From JAFAGX01 sp035622175 (GTDB lineage: Bacteria > Acidobacteriota > Terriglobia > Terriglobales > Acidobacteriaceae), in NCBI GenBank assembly GCA_035622175.1, contig DASPVV010000107.1, forward strand, positions 1 to 25,662: DNA of 25,662 nucleotides. The letters run 5' to 3'. Position numbers and translations under genes: made by a program. The notes beneath the pieces are model-generated. The model had not been told where the DNA came from and searched no databases. It was given only the letters and a program-made list of their open reading frames with translations. Shown here in pieces: positions 1 through 9,038 of this stretch (the stretch's first letter is position 1; the number at the start of each line of letters is the position of its first letter).

Positions 1-297
1 GAGTCCGCTCTCCCGGGGCTGTAGGTCCGAGCGCAACCCATGGACAAATCTCCTTCAGAGCACCCTAAGACCCAGCCGTTGCCGAAGTTCACGGTAGCAG
101 TTAGCACGCCAATTGAATGGGGTCGGAAGCCTTAGATTGCCTTTGGCTTAGATAGAAAAACTGGGAAGAGCAGAACTAAAAAGTGTCCGAAACTCACAGA
201 CAGATCTTCGAAAGGGCCAAATATGAGGAATGGTCGGTCCTAGCGGAACGATTTTAGAAGTTTTCTACAGCAATGCGCCTAAGAGTCGGATCAGTCA
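1..297. other. Gene-free left edge
   Basis: I see no supportable gene here. A 31-codon frame opens at base 40 on the plus strand and closes at 135, but it has no Shine-Dalgarno sequence and no family resemblance. The stretch is AT-richer than the rnr-murJ region and lies downstream of the minus-strand DUF6624-like gene. No terminator hairpin with a T run is visible. Confidence 0.4.
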
Positions 298-960
298 TCA
301 GAGGCATCCTGGACCATTCGTCCTTTCAGGCGAATCCTTGCCCTCGTTCAATAGCTGCAGCGCACGTTCTTGCTGCGTTAGATCCGGGACACAGAGCTCG
401 GCGCGGAGGCGGTCGGGAATTAGGACGCGATTATATGGGTCCTGCGTCCAATGGTAAGCCGTTTTCAGGCCGCTTTTGTAGGGTGTCCCCAGAGATTCAG
501 TACCATAAATCTGCTGCTGTTTCATCTTATGCAGATAGCGATCGAGCGTGGCCGCGACGAGCCATCGTGACTGGCTCCTCCCCTTGGCGACAGCGATCAC
601 TGCCAACGTATGCGCGAGCAGGTAATCGTCCGGGTCGAGACCATGCTGAAAAATGACCGCAGCTTCTTCGAAGTCTGCGCCGCTGTGTAACTCGCCGCGT
701 TTGACCAAGTCCATCACTTCTTTGTGTCGCTGGTCGTCGCGTGTCCTCAGGCGTTTGCGCCACTCCGAGCGCTGTTGCTCCGTCATCGCGTCGTCGTCAA
801 CGTTGCGGTCCGCCTGGTCCTCTTGGAACATCCGTCTTAGAATGACTGAATCTTGATCGTTGCTCCGCGATTGTTGATGGGTGGCTCGCATATCGAAATC
901 AGAGGTGAATGCAAGCAGTTCCAGGAGAAGAATCGCTAATACGCCACAGGTAGTCTTCAT
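298..960 (-). CDS. Secreted DUF6624-like protein
   Basis: Predicted exported protein of 220 residues, function unknown. The ATG at 960 is chosen over an in-frame ATG seven codons upstream because AGGAG sits 5-6 bases before it. Residues 1-20 form a short basic start plus a hydrophobic stretch, a plausible signal peptide; there is no lipobox cysteine. The middle is highly charged (many D, E, R, Q). The core has the pattern of DUF6624 proteins: a block with FQHG...DDYLLAH, an alanine-rich helix, then a basic helix ending in QQIYGTE, followed by a C-terminal segment with PDLTQQERA. That assignment comes from remembered family pattern. The gene stands alone downstream of tRNA-Pro and has no functional partner next to it. 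Confidence 0.7.
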   Translation of the reverse strand: MKTTCGVLAILLLELLAFTSDFDMRATHQQSRSNDQDSVILRRMFQEDQADRNVDDDAMTEQQRSEWRKRLRTRDDQRHKEVMDLVKRGELHSGADFEEAAVIFQHGLDPDDYLLAHTLAVIAVAKGRSQSRWLVAATLDRYLHKMKQQQIYGTESLGTPYKSGLKTAYHWTQDPYNRVLIPDRLRAELCVPDLTQQERALQLLNEGKDSPERTNGPGCL

Positions 961-1087
961 ATTCGCTCCTATCATTTCCAATCAGAGTATGTGGCGTGAA
1001 GATGGCTCCCGAAGGAGCGCCACCATTGAGAGGAGTTCAAAAGTCCGCTAGAAGTGGATTGCCACTGAATCTGAAGGCCAAGAATGT

Positions 1088-1164
1088 TGGTCGGGACGGG
1101 CAGATTTGAACTGCCGACCCCTCGCACCCCAAGCGAGTGCTCTACCAGGCTGAGCCACGTCCCG
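1088..1164 (-). tRNA. tRNA-Pro (anticodon GGG)
   Basis: Read on the minus strand the sequence folds into a full cloverleaf: 7-bp acceptor stem CGGGACG/CGTCCCG, D arm GCTC..GAGC, anticodon stem CTCGC/GCGAG with loop TTGGGGT (anticodon GGG, reading CCC and CCU), and T arm GGCAG/CTGCC with loop TTCAAAT. The C1-G72 pair and A73 discriminator are the usual tRNA-Pro identity elements. CCA is encoded in the DNA (bases 1088-1090). It lies about 80 bases downstream of rnr on the same strand. Confidence 0.97.
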
Positions 1165-1244
1165 ACAGCCCGCCGCGCCAACCGGGAGCGGCGATGGGGT
1201 TCACCGAGAAATTTTACACCACCTGACGAGGATGCGTTGGCCCC

Positions 1245-3848
1245 TTATTTCCCTTTTGCCTTGCGGCTTCGATCGCCCTCGTCGACTACGGCAAACTGGA
1301 TTTTCTTCTCCACCGGATCCAGGCGGTCCACCAACACGCGAAGCTGCTGCCCCAGCCGATAGCGTTTGCCGGTGCGCTGACCAAGGATCTCGCGCGTCGT
1401 CTCATGATACGTGTAGCGGTCGTCGCTCAGCGAATCGAGGGGGACCAGGCCTTCCACAAACAGATCGGTCAGCTCGACGAAAACGCCAAACTTGGTCACG
1501 CTCGTGATCAGGCCCTCGAACTCTTCGCCGATGCGCTGCTGCATGAATTTCATTTTCTTCCATTCGATCAGTTCACGCTCGGCTTCGTCGGCCCGGCGCT
1601 CGGTTTGGCTGGATTCCTCCGCGATTGCATGCAATGCCTCGAGCGAGATGGGACCGGACAAGGGTTGGAGCGCCGCGCGGTGGGCGCTGCGGTCGCGGCG
1701 TTTGGACCATGGTGACGGCGCATCCCGGGGGAGGATCGCGGCATACGGTTCCTCGCCTGCGGGCGCGACTTTCGCGCGCTCGCTTTCCTCGCGGGAGGAC
1801 GGCCCCAAGCGAACGCCGGGCCGCAATACGCCGATTCTTATCGCGCCCTCCTGTTCTTCGGCCGATTCGTTGAGCACGGCCTTCAAGATTCTGTGCACAA
1901 TCAAATCGGGGTAGCGCCGGATCGGGGAGGTGAAGTGGGTATAGGCGGAAGCAGCCAGGGCGAAGTGTCCCAGACTCTCTTCCGAATACCTGGCTTGCTT
2001 TAAGGAACGGAGCATGAGATAGGAAAGAATTCTTTCCTCCGGCTTGCCGGCAATTTTCGCGGTCAATTTTTGGTACATGCGGGGCGTGATGTGGATTTCC
2101 TTGGGAATCTCCAGCTCACGCGGGCGCTTGCCTGTGCCGTAGCTGGCGCGACGATCGGTCTTGATCGGGATACGATCGATCGGCAACGGCCCCACGCCCA
2201 GGGAGTAGCCGAACGTGGCCGCCACCATTTCAAATTCATACACCCGCTTGGCGTCCGGTTTCTCGTGAACCCGGTAGAGCGAAGCGACGCGCTTGTTCTC
2301 GAGATAGCTGGCGACCGACTCATTGGCCGCCAGCATGAACTCCTCGATCATGCGGTGCGCCAGATTGCGCTCGGAACGCACGATGCTCTTCATCAGCCCG
2401 AATTCGTCGAACTCGATCACCGGTTCCGGCAAATCGAAGTCAATCGAACCGCGGCGCTGGCGCCGGCGATTGAGGATCAGTGCCAGGTCACGCATGCGCT
2501 CGAAGGTTTCGACCAGCTTGCGGTAGCGCCGGCGTGCGCCGTCGTCCCCTTCGAGCACGGCATTCACGTCGGTGTAGGTCATTCGTTCGCTCGAGCGGAT
2601 CACGCCCGCCGAGAATGTGGATGCGAGCACCTCGCCCTGGTGGTCAATCTCCATCACGGCAGACATCACCAGGCGATCCACTTGCGGGCGCAGACTGCAG
2701 ATGTCGGTCGAAAGCTCCAGAGGAAGCATGGGAACGGCGCGGTCCGGGAAATACACGCTGGTGCCCCGCAGACGCGCCTGCTGATCCAAAGCTGACCCCT
2801 CCCTCACGTAATGGGCGACATCGGCGATGTGCACCTGCAGTTCAAAGTTGCCGTTTTCGAGCTGTCGAACCGTGACCGCATCGTCGAAGTCCCGTGCGCT
2901 CTCGCCGTCGATGGTGACGATCGGCAGGTGGCGGAAATCGCGCCGTTTCTCGAGTTCAGGTGCCGAGATGATCGGTTCCGCGGCTTCCGCCTCGGCAAGA
3001 ACCGGCGGAGGGAAGCGATGGGGAAGATGAAACTTGCGAATGATGATTTCGACATCGACCGCGAAATCCTCCAGGTAGCCGAGGATCTCCACCACGCGTC
3101 CGCGCGGATTCTGCGTGGCCGTTGGCCAGTCGGTGATCTCTACGTCGACCACGACATTTTCGAGGTTTCTCCAGTCGGTACGGGCAGCAGCCTCCTCGCC
3201 CAAGACGCGGTGGCGGTGACGTCGTTGGTCCTCCCGCCGTTGCCCCTGTCTGCTGTCGCTTTCCCCGTCGCGGCCATCCCCCGATCGCCCCCGGGCTGCT
3301 TCGGAGGGATATTCCATTCCCGGCGGGATCAGGATTTCTTGGGTCAGGTGCTGGTCGATGGGCTGGACGTAATTGCCGCGATGGCCGCAATGAAAGATCC
3401 CCACCACGGTGGGGTGAGCGCGCGCGAGGGGGCCAACGATTCGCCCTTCGGCCCGGCCACCCGCGCGAATCGCGCTCACTTCTACCAGCACGCGGTCGCC
3501 ATGCATGGCCGAGCCCATGGCTGGTGGCGGAATAAAAATATCCCCCGACAAGCTCGCCGCGAGGGTCGCGTCGAGTGAACCGGGATCGGGGATGACAAAG
3601 CCGTACCCATCCCGATGCATGCTCAAACGCCCGAGAACGCTGTTTTTACCGGAAGAGGCGCGAGGAATCGCGTAGCGGTTGGAATCGATCTTGAGCAGCC
3701 GGCCGCCCTGCACCAATTTTTCCAGCCGCTCGGAAAGTTGACGGCGGGCGGCGTTATCTAGACCCAGTTCCCGAACCAGTTGTTTGTATCCCGCCGTGCG
3801 CTTGGGCTGTTGGGCAATCTTCTGAAGAATGATGGCATCGGAGAGCAT
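1245..3848 (-). CDS. rnr: Ribonuclease R
   Basis: Processive 3'-to-5' exoribonuclease of the RNB/RNase II family, 867 residues from the ATG at 3848, where the homologous winged-helix N-terminus (res 1-60) begins; the frame stays open 55 codons upstream but that part looks non-coding. Order: helix-turn-helix domain, cold-shock/OB region (about 70-270), RNB catalytic domain (about 305-660), S1 domain (about 775-856) and a basic tail. Catalytic aspartates lie in the motif around D314, D320, D322 and D323, and the RNB signature HFTSPIRRYPDLIVHR is at 638-653. Two hydrophilic inserts stand out: a very charged R/D/E/Q stretch at about 183-225 splitting the second OB domain, and about 70 residues at 665-735 between RNB and S1. 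Known role: degradation of structured RNA and defective mRNA. Confidence 0.96.
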   Translation of the reverse strand: MLSDAIILQKIAQQPKRTAGYKQLVRELGLDNAARRQLSERLEKLVQGGRLLKIDSNRYAIPRASSGKNSVLGRLSMHRDGYGFVIPDPGSLDATLAASLSGDIFIPPPAMGSAMHGDRVLVEVSAIRAGGRAEGRIVGPLARAHPTVVGIFHCGHRGNYVQPIDQHLTQEILIPPGMEYPSEAARGRSGDGRDGESDSRQGQRREDQRRHRHRVLGEEAAARTDWRNLENVVVDVEITDWPTATQNPRGRVVEILGYLEDFAVDVEIIIRKFHLPHRFPPPVLAEAEAAEPIISAPELEKRRDFRHLPIVTIDGESARDFDDAVTVRQLENGNFELQVHIADVAHYVREGSALDQQARLRGTSVYFPDRAVPMLPLELSTDICSLRPQVDRLVMSAVMEIDHQGEVLASTFSAGVIRSSERMTYTDVNAVLEGDDGARRRYRKLVETFERMRDLALILNRRRQRRGSIDFDLPEPVIEFDEFGLMKSIVRSERNLAHRMIEEFMLAANESVASYLENKRVASLYRVHEKPDAKRVYEFEMVAATFGYSLGVGPLPIDRIPIKTDRRASYGTGKRPRELEIPKEIHITPRMYQKLTAKIAGKPEERILSYLMLRSLKQARYSEESLGHFALAASAYTHFTSPIRRYPDLIVHRILKAVLNESAEEQEGAIRIGVLRPGVRLGPSSREESERAKVAPAGEEPYAAILPRDAPSPWSKRRDRSAHRAALQPLSGPISLEALHAIAEESSQTERRADEAERELIEWKKMKFMQQRIGEEFEGLITSVTKFGVFVELTDLFVEGLVPLDSLSDDRYTYHETTREILGQRTGKRYRLGQQLRVLVDRLDPVEKKIQFAVVDEGDRSRKAKGK

Positions 3849-4109
3849 ACTTGGTAAACACCCCCCGGATTCAGGATACTCGCATCCCGGGGCTCGGCTG
3901 GATATAAGAAGTGCTGCAAACCAAGCAGGAATTACATTCTCGAAGCCTGCGATCGAGCCATCGCAGAACCTCTCACGCGTTACTGAAAGTTGCGCAAAGC
4001 ACAGAATTTCCACATGACGTCAAGTCTTGTTCGGAGTAGAATGCGATTTGGTCAGCGAAATGCGGCTTTGACCGATCAATCCGAGCTTCAGGAAAGGAAC
4101 TAGAGGCCC
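3849..4109. promoter_or_regulatory. Divergent rnr/bactofilin intergenic region
   Basis: 261 bases separate the divergent starts of rnr and the bactofilin gene, so promoters for both should lie here. A GGGGGGTG stretch about 10 bases before the rnr ATG could serve as its ribosome binding site. An AGGAAAGG about 18 bases before the bactofilin ATG is rather distant. I cannot pick convincing -35/-10 pairs by eye. Confidence 0.35.
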
Positions 4110-4646
4110 ATGTGGAAACCCACAACGCAGACGCCCGTTGGCCCAACCCGGAACAATGAACCGGAACGTACCCCGGTCTCGCCGACGATGACTTCTCCTG
4201 CTGAACCCGCCGCCGCAGCAGCCGCCCCGTCTCGTCCCATGTCTGCCACCACTGCCGATCAGGCGACCATCGGCAAATCGCTCGTCATCAAAGGTGAAGT
4301 GACCGGTTCGGAGTCTCTCTACATTGACGGCAGAGTGGAGGGGTCCATCAACCTGGCTGGAAATCGCGTGACCGTCGGCCGCAATGGCGTGGTTTCTGCG
4401 AACATCAATGCGCGGGAAATTGTGGTTCTGGGAAAGGTGCGCGGCAATTTGACGGCCAGCGATCGAGTGGACATTCGAAGCGACGGCTCCTTGACCGGAG
4501 ATGTTGTGGCTGCCCGCATTTCGATCGAAGATGGCGCCTTCTTCAAAGGTGGGATTGACATCCGCAAAGCCGGCCAAAAGGCGAATGGCGAGGAAGCGAA
4601 GTCGTCAACCTCAGCCGAAGCAGTGGCAGCGCGCGCGTCGGTTTGA
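4110..4646 (+). CDS. Bactofilin family cytoskeletal protein
   Basis: Polymer-forming bactofilin (DUF583/BacM-CcmA type), 178 residues. Residues 1-48 are a disordered Pro/Ala/Thr-rich tail. Residues about 52-155 are the beta-helix core, visible as repeated short units around G-x-V-x-G/I-x-G spacing (SLVIKGEVTG, YIDGRVEGSI, VVLGKVRGNL, SDGSLTGDVV). A charged, alanine-rich C-terminal tail follows. Bactofilins assemble without nucleotide and scaffold cell-shape or envelope enzymes. It converges on murJ, so an envelope role fits, but convergent position alone does not prove a link. Length is typical for the family. Confidence 0.93.
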   Translation: MWKPTTQTPVGPTRNNEPERTPVSPTMTSPAEPAAAAAAPSRPMSATTADQATIGKSLVIKGEVTGSESLYIDGRVEGSINLAGNRVTVGRNGVVSANINAREIVVLGKVRGNLTASDRVDIRSDGSLTGDVVAARISIEDGAFFKGGIDIRKAGQKANGEEAKSSTSAEAVAARASV

Positions 4647-4654
4647 GAGCGCCC

Positions 4655-4684
4655 CGCCCGCGCTTACGGCGGGCGCCGTGTTTT
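4655..4684 (+). terminator. Possible terminator after bactofilin gene
   Basis: A 7-bp GC stem (4655-4661 with 4669-4675, loop of 7) starts 9 bases after the bactofilin stop codon, and a short TTTT run (4681-4684) follows five bases later. The T run is weak, so efficiency is uncertain. Confidence 0.4.
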
Positions 4685-4890
4685 GGGTAGTTTCGCTCGT
4701 CGCCTGTCTTGCTGGGCCCCCAAATCTCCGTGTCGGAGTGGCCTCTCGAGGCCGGGCTTGCGGGTTTTCACCCTCTCTCTTCATTTTGTTTCCCCTTAGC
4801 TTCGGTTGTTCCCTCCATGGAGATCGGTTTTTCCTGTCAAGTTCCTCGGCGAAGCGGCGCGACCCCCTGAAATTCGAGCGTCGGCGGGGT

Positions 4891-6513
4891 CTAGGGCTCG
4901 GCGCCACGAGTCAGATCCTCGGCTTGTCGCTCGGCCACGCGCGGATAGATCGTGCCCTTCCGTCGGCGCAGGTCTCCGGGTAGCTGAGATTTCGTCAGCC
5001 ACAGACCCGCCGCCACCGCGGTCGCCCAAGTGACAAAAATCAGCATCAGGGCATACAGATCGCGCCCCCGGCTTTCCCCCGCGATCCTGCCCCGGGCGAC
5101 GCGGAAACTTAGAAATCCAGCCAGCAGGGCCGTAAGTGCTACCTTGCCTAGCTCTCGCCAGGGAAACGCTTTGAGGCGCACCAGCTTCCGTCGGTCGAGC
5201 AAGATGGCGATGGCGACCGTATTAGCGACAATGCCCAAATCGGAGGCGATGGCGAGTCCTACTGTGGAGAACGCGCGATAAAGCGCCCCGTACATCGAAA
5301 TCGACGCCAGGGTGATGAGGCTGCTGGCGACCATCGGGGTCAGCGTGTCTCCGGCTGCATAGAAAGCACGCGAGTAGAGAGCTTGCGCCGACCAGAACGC
5401 CAGAGAGAGCGAGAACCACCAGAAATAGGTTGCCGTGGCTGCTGAATCGGAGAACTGAAACCGGCCGCGGCGGTATACCAGATCGACCAGAGGCAAGGCC
5501 GCGGTGGCCATCAGGCTGGAGGCGACGAGTGAGCTGGCGGTGATGCGATAAATCGAGGCGTTCACCAGCTGGGCGAACTCCTGCATTCGCTTTTCTCCGA
5601 ACAGTTGGGCAAAAAAGGGCAGGGAAGCTTGGCCGATGGCCTGTCCCAGAACGGCGATGGGCACGCCAAACAGCCGTTTGGCATAGTTCAAGCGGGTAAT
5701 GTCGCCCACGCTGCCCGAGGCAAAGTAGCGGAGAATCCAATCATCGGCGGTGACGAGCGACACGCCAACCATCAGCGGGATGGAAAGCCGCACCCACTCG
5801 CGAAAAGCCGGATTGCGGACATCGAACGAGATGCGGTAGCCCGTGCCCACCGCGGCGGCGCCGATGGCGTTCACCAAAAATGGTCCCAGAAAACTACCCA
5901 CGAGCGCGCCATAGGCCAGGGACGTGATCCCCAGCCGGCGGGAGAACAGCAGTCCACCCGCGATGATCGCAACGTTATAGAGCAAGGGCCCAAACGCGGG
6001 GAGCAAGAATAAACGGCGGGACAGCAACACCGCCGAGACCACACCCCCCACATAGAAAAAAATCTGTGCGGGCAGAAGAATGCGGGTGAGATGCACACAG
6101 AGTTGCAGTTGCTCAGGGGTAAAGCTTTTGACCAGGTGGCGTTCGATCCCGGGCGTGTAGATCTCGGCCAGGATCGTGCCTACCCCGAGCACCGCCGTCA
6201 TGACCGTGATGATGATTGAAAAAGTTTTCTGGGCATCCTCTTCCTTTTTCTCGGCCAGGAAGCGAGTGTAGATGGAAACGAAGGTGATCGAGGCAGTTCC
6301 TCCGGCCACCAGGTAGTTCAGCCAGTCCGGGATGGTAAAGCCGGCGACGTAGGCGTCGGTCTGCGGCCCCGCGCCGAAGGCCCACGCGATGTAGGCTTCG
6401 CGAACGTAGCCAATCACGCGGGAGAGCATGATCGCGGTCATCATCAACAGCGCGGCCGAAAATGCTCCGTGCTGGTGCGAAGGCCGGAGGAAGCGGAGCG
6501 CGCGCGTCAACAT
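4891..6513 (-). CDS. murJ: MurJ/MviN-family lipid II flippase
   Basis: Integral membrane protein of the MOP superfamily, 540 residues, with the alternating hydrophobic segments expected for 14 membrane helices. Known role: moving lipid II across the inner membrane for peptidoglycan synthesis. The N-terminal MurJ signature is clear at 31-62 (SRVIGYVREA...FGAG..TDAY). Compared with E. coli MurJ from memory, R18, R24, D39 and R270 correspond to R32, R38, D53 and R280 here, but the helix-2 block LLRR..AEG reads WLNY..AGG, so the R52 and E57 equivalents are N66 and G71. A 156-base gap separates it from hemG upstream. Start: first ATG, with an AGGGTGAT about 15 bases upstream; a slightly later start is possible. 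Confidence 0.92.
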   Translation of the reverse strand: MLTRALRFLRPSHQHGAFSAALLMMTAIMLSRVIGYVREAYIAWAFGAGPQTDAYVAGFTIPDWLNYLVAGGTASITFVSIYTRFLAEKKEEDAQKTFSIIITVMTAVLGVGTILAEIYTPGIERHLVKSFTPEQLQLCVHLTRILLPAQIFFYVGGVVSAVLLSRRLFLLPAFGPLLYNVAIIAGGLLFSRRLGITSLAYGALVGSFLGPFLVNAIGAAAVGTGYRISFDVRNPAFREWVRLSIPLMVGVSLVTADDWILRYFASGSVGDITRLNYAKRLFGVPIAVLGQAIGQASLPFFAQLFGEKRMQEFAQLVNASIYRITASSLVASSLMATAALPLVDLVYRRGRFQFSDSAATATYFWWFSLSLAFWSAQALYSRAFYAAGDTLTPMVASSLITLASISMYGALYRAFSTVGLAIASDLGIVANTVAIAILLDRRKLVRLKAFPWRELGKVALTALLAGFLSFRVARGRIAGESRGRDLYALMLIFVTWATAVAAGLWLTKSQLPGDLRRRKGTIYPRVAERQAEDLTRGAEP

Positions 6514-6649
6514 TTCAGCCGCAGATCACCCTGGAACTGCGATTGGTGTTCATGATGGGTGAGATGCCTATGGAGAAGCCTACCGAGACTTGGCTCGAAA
6601 GCCCAGTGTCGAGTAGGGATATTCCTCACTTCCGGTTGCGCTGCCGCTC

Positions 6650-6668
6650 GCTTCCCGGACCGGGAAGC
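6650..6668 (-). terminator. Hairpin at 3' end of haem operon
   Basis: A perfect inverted repeat GCTTCCCGG-A-CCGGGAAGC begins two bases after the hemG stop codon. As RNA it folds as a 7-bp stem with a GG-A/T-CC loop. No T run follows on the minus strand, so it may be a 3'-end stabilising hairpin, or part of a factor-dependent terminator, more than an intrinsic one. Confidence 0.45.
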
Positions 6669-6669
6669 G

Positions 6670-8106
6670 CTACCGGGCATCGATTGCGGCCGGTGCCGTC
6701 TGGGCCGCCAAGCCGAGAAACGACAGCAGTTTCGCCGCTGCCTCCTGGCCGCTACGAATGCAGTCGGGGACCCCGATGCCACGGTACCCGTTGCCCGCCA
6801 GGGCTAAGCAGGGAAGCGACAACAGGCAACGGTCGATGCGCGCTAAGCGCTCTAAGTGGCCGACGCCATATTGCGCCATGGCGCTGTTCCAGCGGTAAAT
6901 CCGAGTCGACAGAGGGTCGGCGCGCAGGCCCAAAATCTCCTCGAGCTCCTGGCGGGCAATCTCGACAATCTCCTCTTCTGAGCGCGCCCAGAGGATTTCA
7001 TTGCGGGCCCCGCCGATGAAGCAGCGGACGAGAGCACGATCCTCGGGTGCGCGGTAGGGGAACTTGTTGTGCACAAAAGTCGCGGCCAAGATTCGCCGGC
7101 CTTGGCTCGGAGGAGCCAAAAATCCGAATCCCGGTGGCAACGAGGCACGCACCGCCTGATCGTAAACGAAGTTGACCGTGATCGACGATGTGTAGGGAAT
7201 GCCCAGCAGTTCCTCCCCCAACCGCATATTGGTCCCCCGCAGCAAGCCGGCAGCCACGTGAGCCGGGGTCGCGACGATCACGCCATCAAACCGCTCCAAG
7301 CGAGAGCGAGCGCAAATCATCCAGCCTGCATCCTGCCGCTCGACGGCTTCGACTTGCGTCCGCAGGCACAAGGACATGGGCGGGAGCCGTGAGAGGACCG
7401 CGTCCACCATCTGCTGCATGCCCTGCTTCAGGGAAGTGAAAAGGGACCTGGCGGGTCCTTGGTTGGCCGCGGCCGCCTGTTTTCGGGCCGCTAGCATGGC
7501 TCGTCCCAGGCTGCCGTAGCTTGCTTCCATCTCGACCAGGCGGGGGAGCACTGCGTGCACGCTGAGTTGGCTGGCCTCACCGCCGTATACGCCAGACAGC
7601 AGCGGGTCGGCCAACCCGTCCACCATCTCTCGACCGTAGTGGCGCTCCACCATCGCAGCCACACTCTCATCCTGGACGGACCTTCGCCGAGGATGAAACC
7701 ATTCGAGCGCCATGCGCAATTTCGTACGCGCCGAAAATAGGGGTGACCACAGGGTGGGCAGAATCTTCGTTGGCACCAGAAACAGCAAGCCGTCCGGGAG
7801 CTCTACGAGTCGTCCCTTTTTCAGGATATAAGTCTTGCGATGGGTATCGTTCGATGGGACAAGTTGATCTTCGAGCCCGAGCTCGCGGCATAAATCTCGT
7901 GCCCAGGGCTTCTCGGTCAAAAAAGAGTCGGGGCCCGCTTCGAACAGGCATCCGTGGCTACGCTCGCTGAGTAATACGCCTCCGAGGCGCGGCGCGGACT
8001 CATACAAGACATAGTCGAGGCGAGCGCCACTTCGTCGGGACTTTTCGAGCGTCAATGCGGCGGCTAATCCCGAGATGCCCCCTCCAATGATGGCAATTCG
8101 TTGCAT
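6670..8106 (-). CDS. hemG: Protoporphyrinogen oxidase, FAD-dependent
   Basis: Oxygen-dependent protoporphyrinogen IX oxidase (called HemY, PgoX or HemG), 478 residues, about the usual length. It takes six electrons from protoporphyrinogen to give protoporphyrin IX. Seen: N-terminal dinucleotide fold IGGGISGLAAAL (7-18) followed by the acidic end of beta-2 (YES) and RLGG; a C-terminal FAD motif with AGNGYRGIGVPDCIRSG near 437-453. Some homologues (CgoX) oxidise coproporphyrinogen in the Gram-positive route; the presence of hemE/hemH alone does not separate the two, so the substrate is inferred. It starts 17 bases after hemH with no good Shine-Dalgarno sequence, suggesting translational coupling. 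It is the last gene of hemE-hemH-hemG. Confidence 0.93.
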   Translation of the reverse strand: MQRIAIIGGGISGLAAALTLEKSRRSGARLDYVLYESAPRLGGVLLSERSHGCLFEAGPDSFLTEKPWARDLCRELGLEDQLVPSNDTHRKTYILKKGRLVELPDGLLFLVPTKILPTLWSPLFSARTKLRMALEWFHPRRRSVQDESVAAMVERHYGREMVDGLADPLLSGVYGGEASQLSVHAVLPRLVEMEASYGSLGRAMLAARKQAAAANQGPARSLFTSLKQGMQQMVDAVLSRLPPMSLCLRTQVEAVERQDAGWMICARSRLERFDGVIVATPAHVAAGLLRGTNMRLGEELLGIPYTSSITVNFVYDQAVRASLPPGFGFLAPPSQGRRILAATFVHNKFPYRAPEDRALVRCFIGGARNEILWARSEEEIVEIARQELEEILGLRADPLSTRIYRWNSAMAQYGVGHLERLARIDRCLLSLPCLALAGNGYRGIGVPDCIRSGQEAAAKLLSFLGLAAQTAPAAIDAR

Positions 8107-8123
8107 GTAGGTTTCGGAGCTGG

Positions 8124-9038
8124 CTAAGCCATCCGCGACCGGGCGATGTCTGCCAAGGCCTTGGTCAACAAGGGTGAGTCGTTCAACGACTCAGCCCGCC
8201 ACAGCCGCAAGCCTTGCTGTTCGGCGAACCGCTTGAAGCCAATATCAATGTCATAGAGCACTTCTACGTGATCGCACAGGAACCCGACGGGCTGGATGAA
8301 AACGCCGCCGTGGCCTTGGCGCTTCCAATCTAGAATCGTGTCTTCGACGCTCGGGCCGAGCCAGGCTCCCCCGGACAACCCTTGGCTTTGAAACGCGAAC
8401 CTCCACAGAGAAGGAGGGAGCGAAGTGTTGCGAGCGACCAGCGCTGCCGTCTCCTGGGTCTGTTTCTCATAGGGGTCGCCCTCGCTGACGGTGCGCAGGG
8501 GAACGCTGTGGGCGGTGAAAATGACGGGAACTCGGGCTTGAGCCTCGTGGCAGGCCCGCTCCCAGCCCGCTTCGAGCTTGGCAGTAAAGGCTTCGATGAG
8601 CCGGGGATGATCGTGCCAGTTCTCCACAAAGTCGAGAGCAAAGGCAGGTTGTCGGTTGCGGCTTAGCGCTGCGCGATAGAGGCCGACGCTGGTGCGCGAA
8701 TTGTGCGGCGCCAGGCAGATGACCACTGCCCGGGACACTTGATCGGCAGTCATGGTGTCGATCACGGTAGCGATAAAGGGCTTCCAATTTCGCATGCCAA
8801 CATAGACCGGCAACCCCAATTCCCGCGCCAGAAGCTCTCCCTGCTTCACCGTCAACTCGGTCAGCGGGGAGCGGCCGATCAGCCCATAGCGATGTTTCAC
8901 CTCCTCGATCACCTGGGGCGGGACCGGACGTCCTCCCGTGACCTGCAGAAGAAACTCGGGAATCTCCTCGACAGAATCCGGACTGCCGTGAGCCAGCAGG
9001 AGCACCGCCTTCTTCTCCAGTTTGGGTACAGTGCTCAC
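8124..9038 (-). CDS. hemH: Ferrochelatase
   Basis: Inserts Fe2+ into the porphyrin ring to make haem; 304 residues from a GTG start at 9038. This start overlaps the hemE stop as GTGA, and homology begins here (KKAVLLLAHGSP); a longer frame reaching 9263 would run 225 bases into hemE and looks like noise. Seen: the catalytic histidine in FTAHSVP (H177), FAFQSQG near 214-220, and VGFLCDHVEVLYDID (251-265) carrying the conserved glutamate E259. No C-terminal cysteine cluster for an Fe-S centre and no C-terminal membrane helix are present, so it is probably the soluble or peripheral type. Siroheme or coproporphyrin ferrochelatase activity (CpfC) cannot be excluded from sequence alone. Confidence 0.94.
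   Translation of the reverse strand: MSTVPKLEKKAVLLLAHGSPDSVEEIPEFLLQVTGGRPVPPQVIEEVKHRYGLIGRSPLTELTVKQGELLARELGLPVYVGMRNWKPFIATVIDTMTADQVSRAVVICLAPHNSRTSVGLYRAALSRNRQPAFALDFVENWHDHPRLIEAFTAKLEAGWERACHEAQARVPVIFTAHSVPLRTVSEGDPYEKQTQETAALVARNTSLPPSLWRFAFQSQGLSGGAWLGPSVEDTILDWKRQGHGGVFIQPVGFLCDHVEVLYDIDIGFKRFAEQQGLRLWRAESLNDSPLLTKALADIARSRMA

Noticed and set aside
40..135. 31-codon open frame at the left edge
   Set aside because: Too short, no ribosome binding site and no recognisable sequence pattern.
1088..1164. tRNA-Pro as an integration site for a mobile element
   Set aside because: No second copy of the tRNA 3' end, no integrase and no other mobile-element gene is visible in the window.
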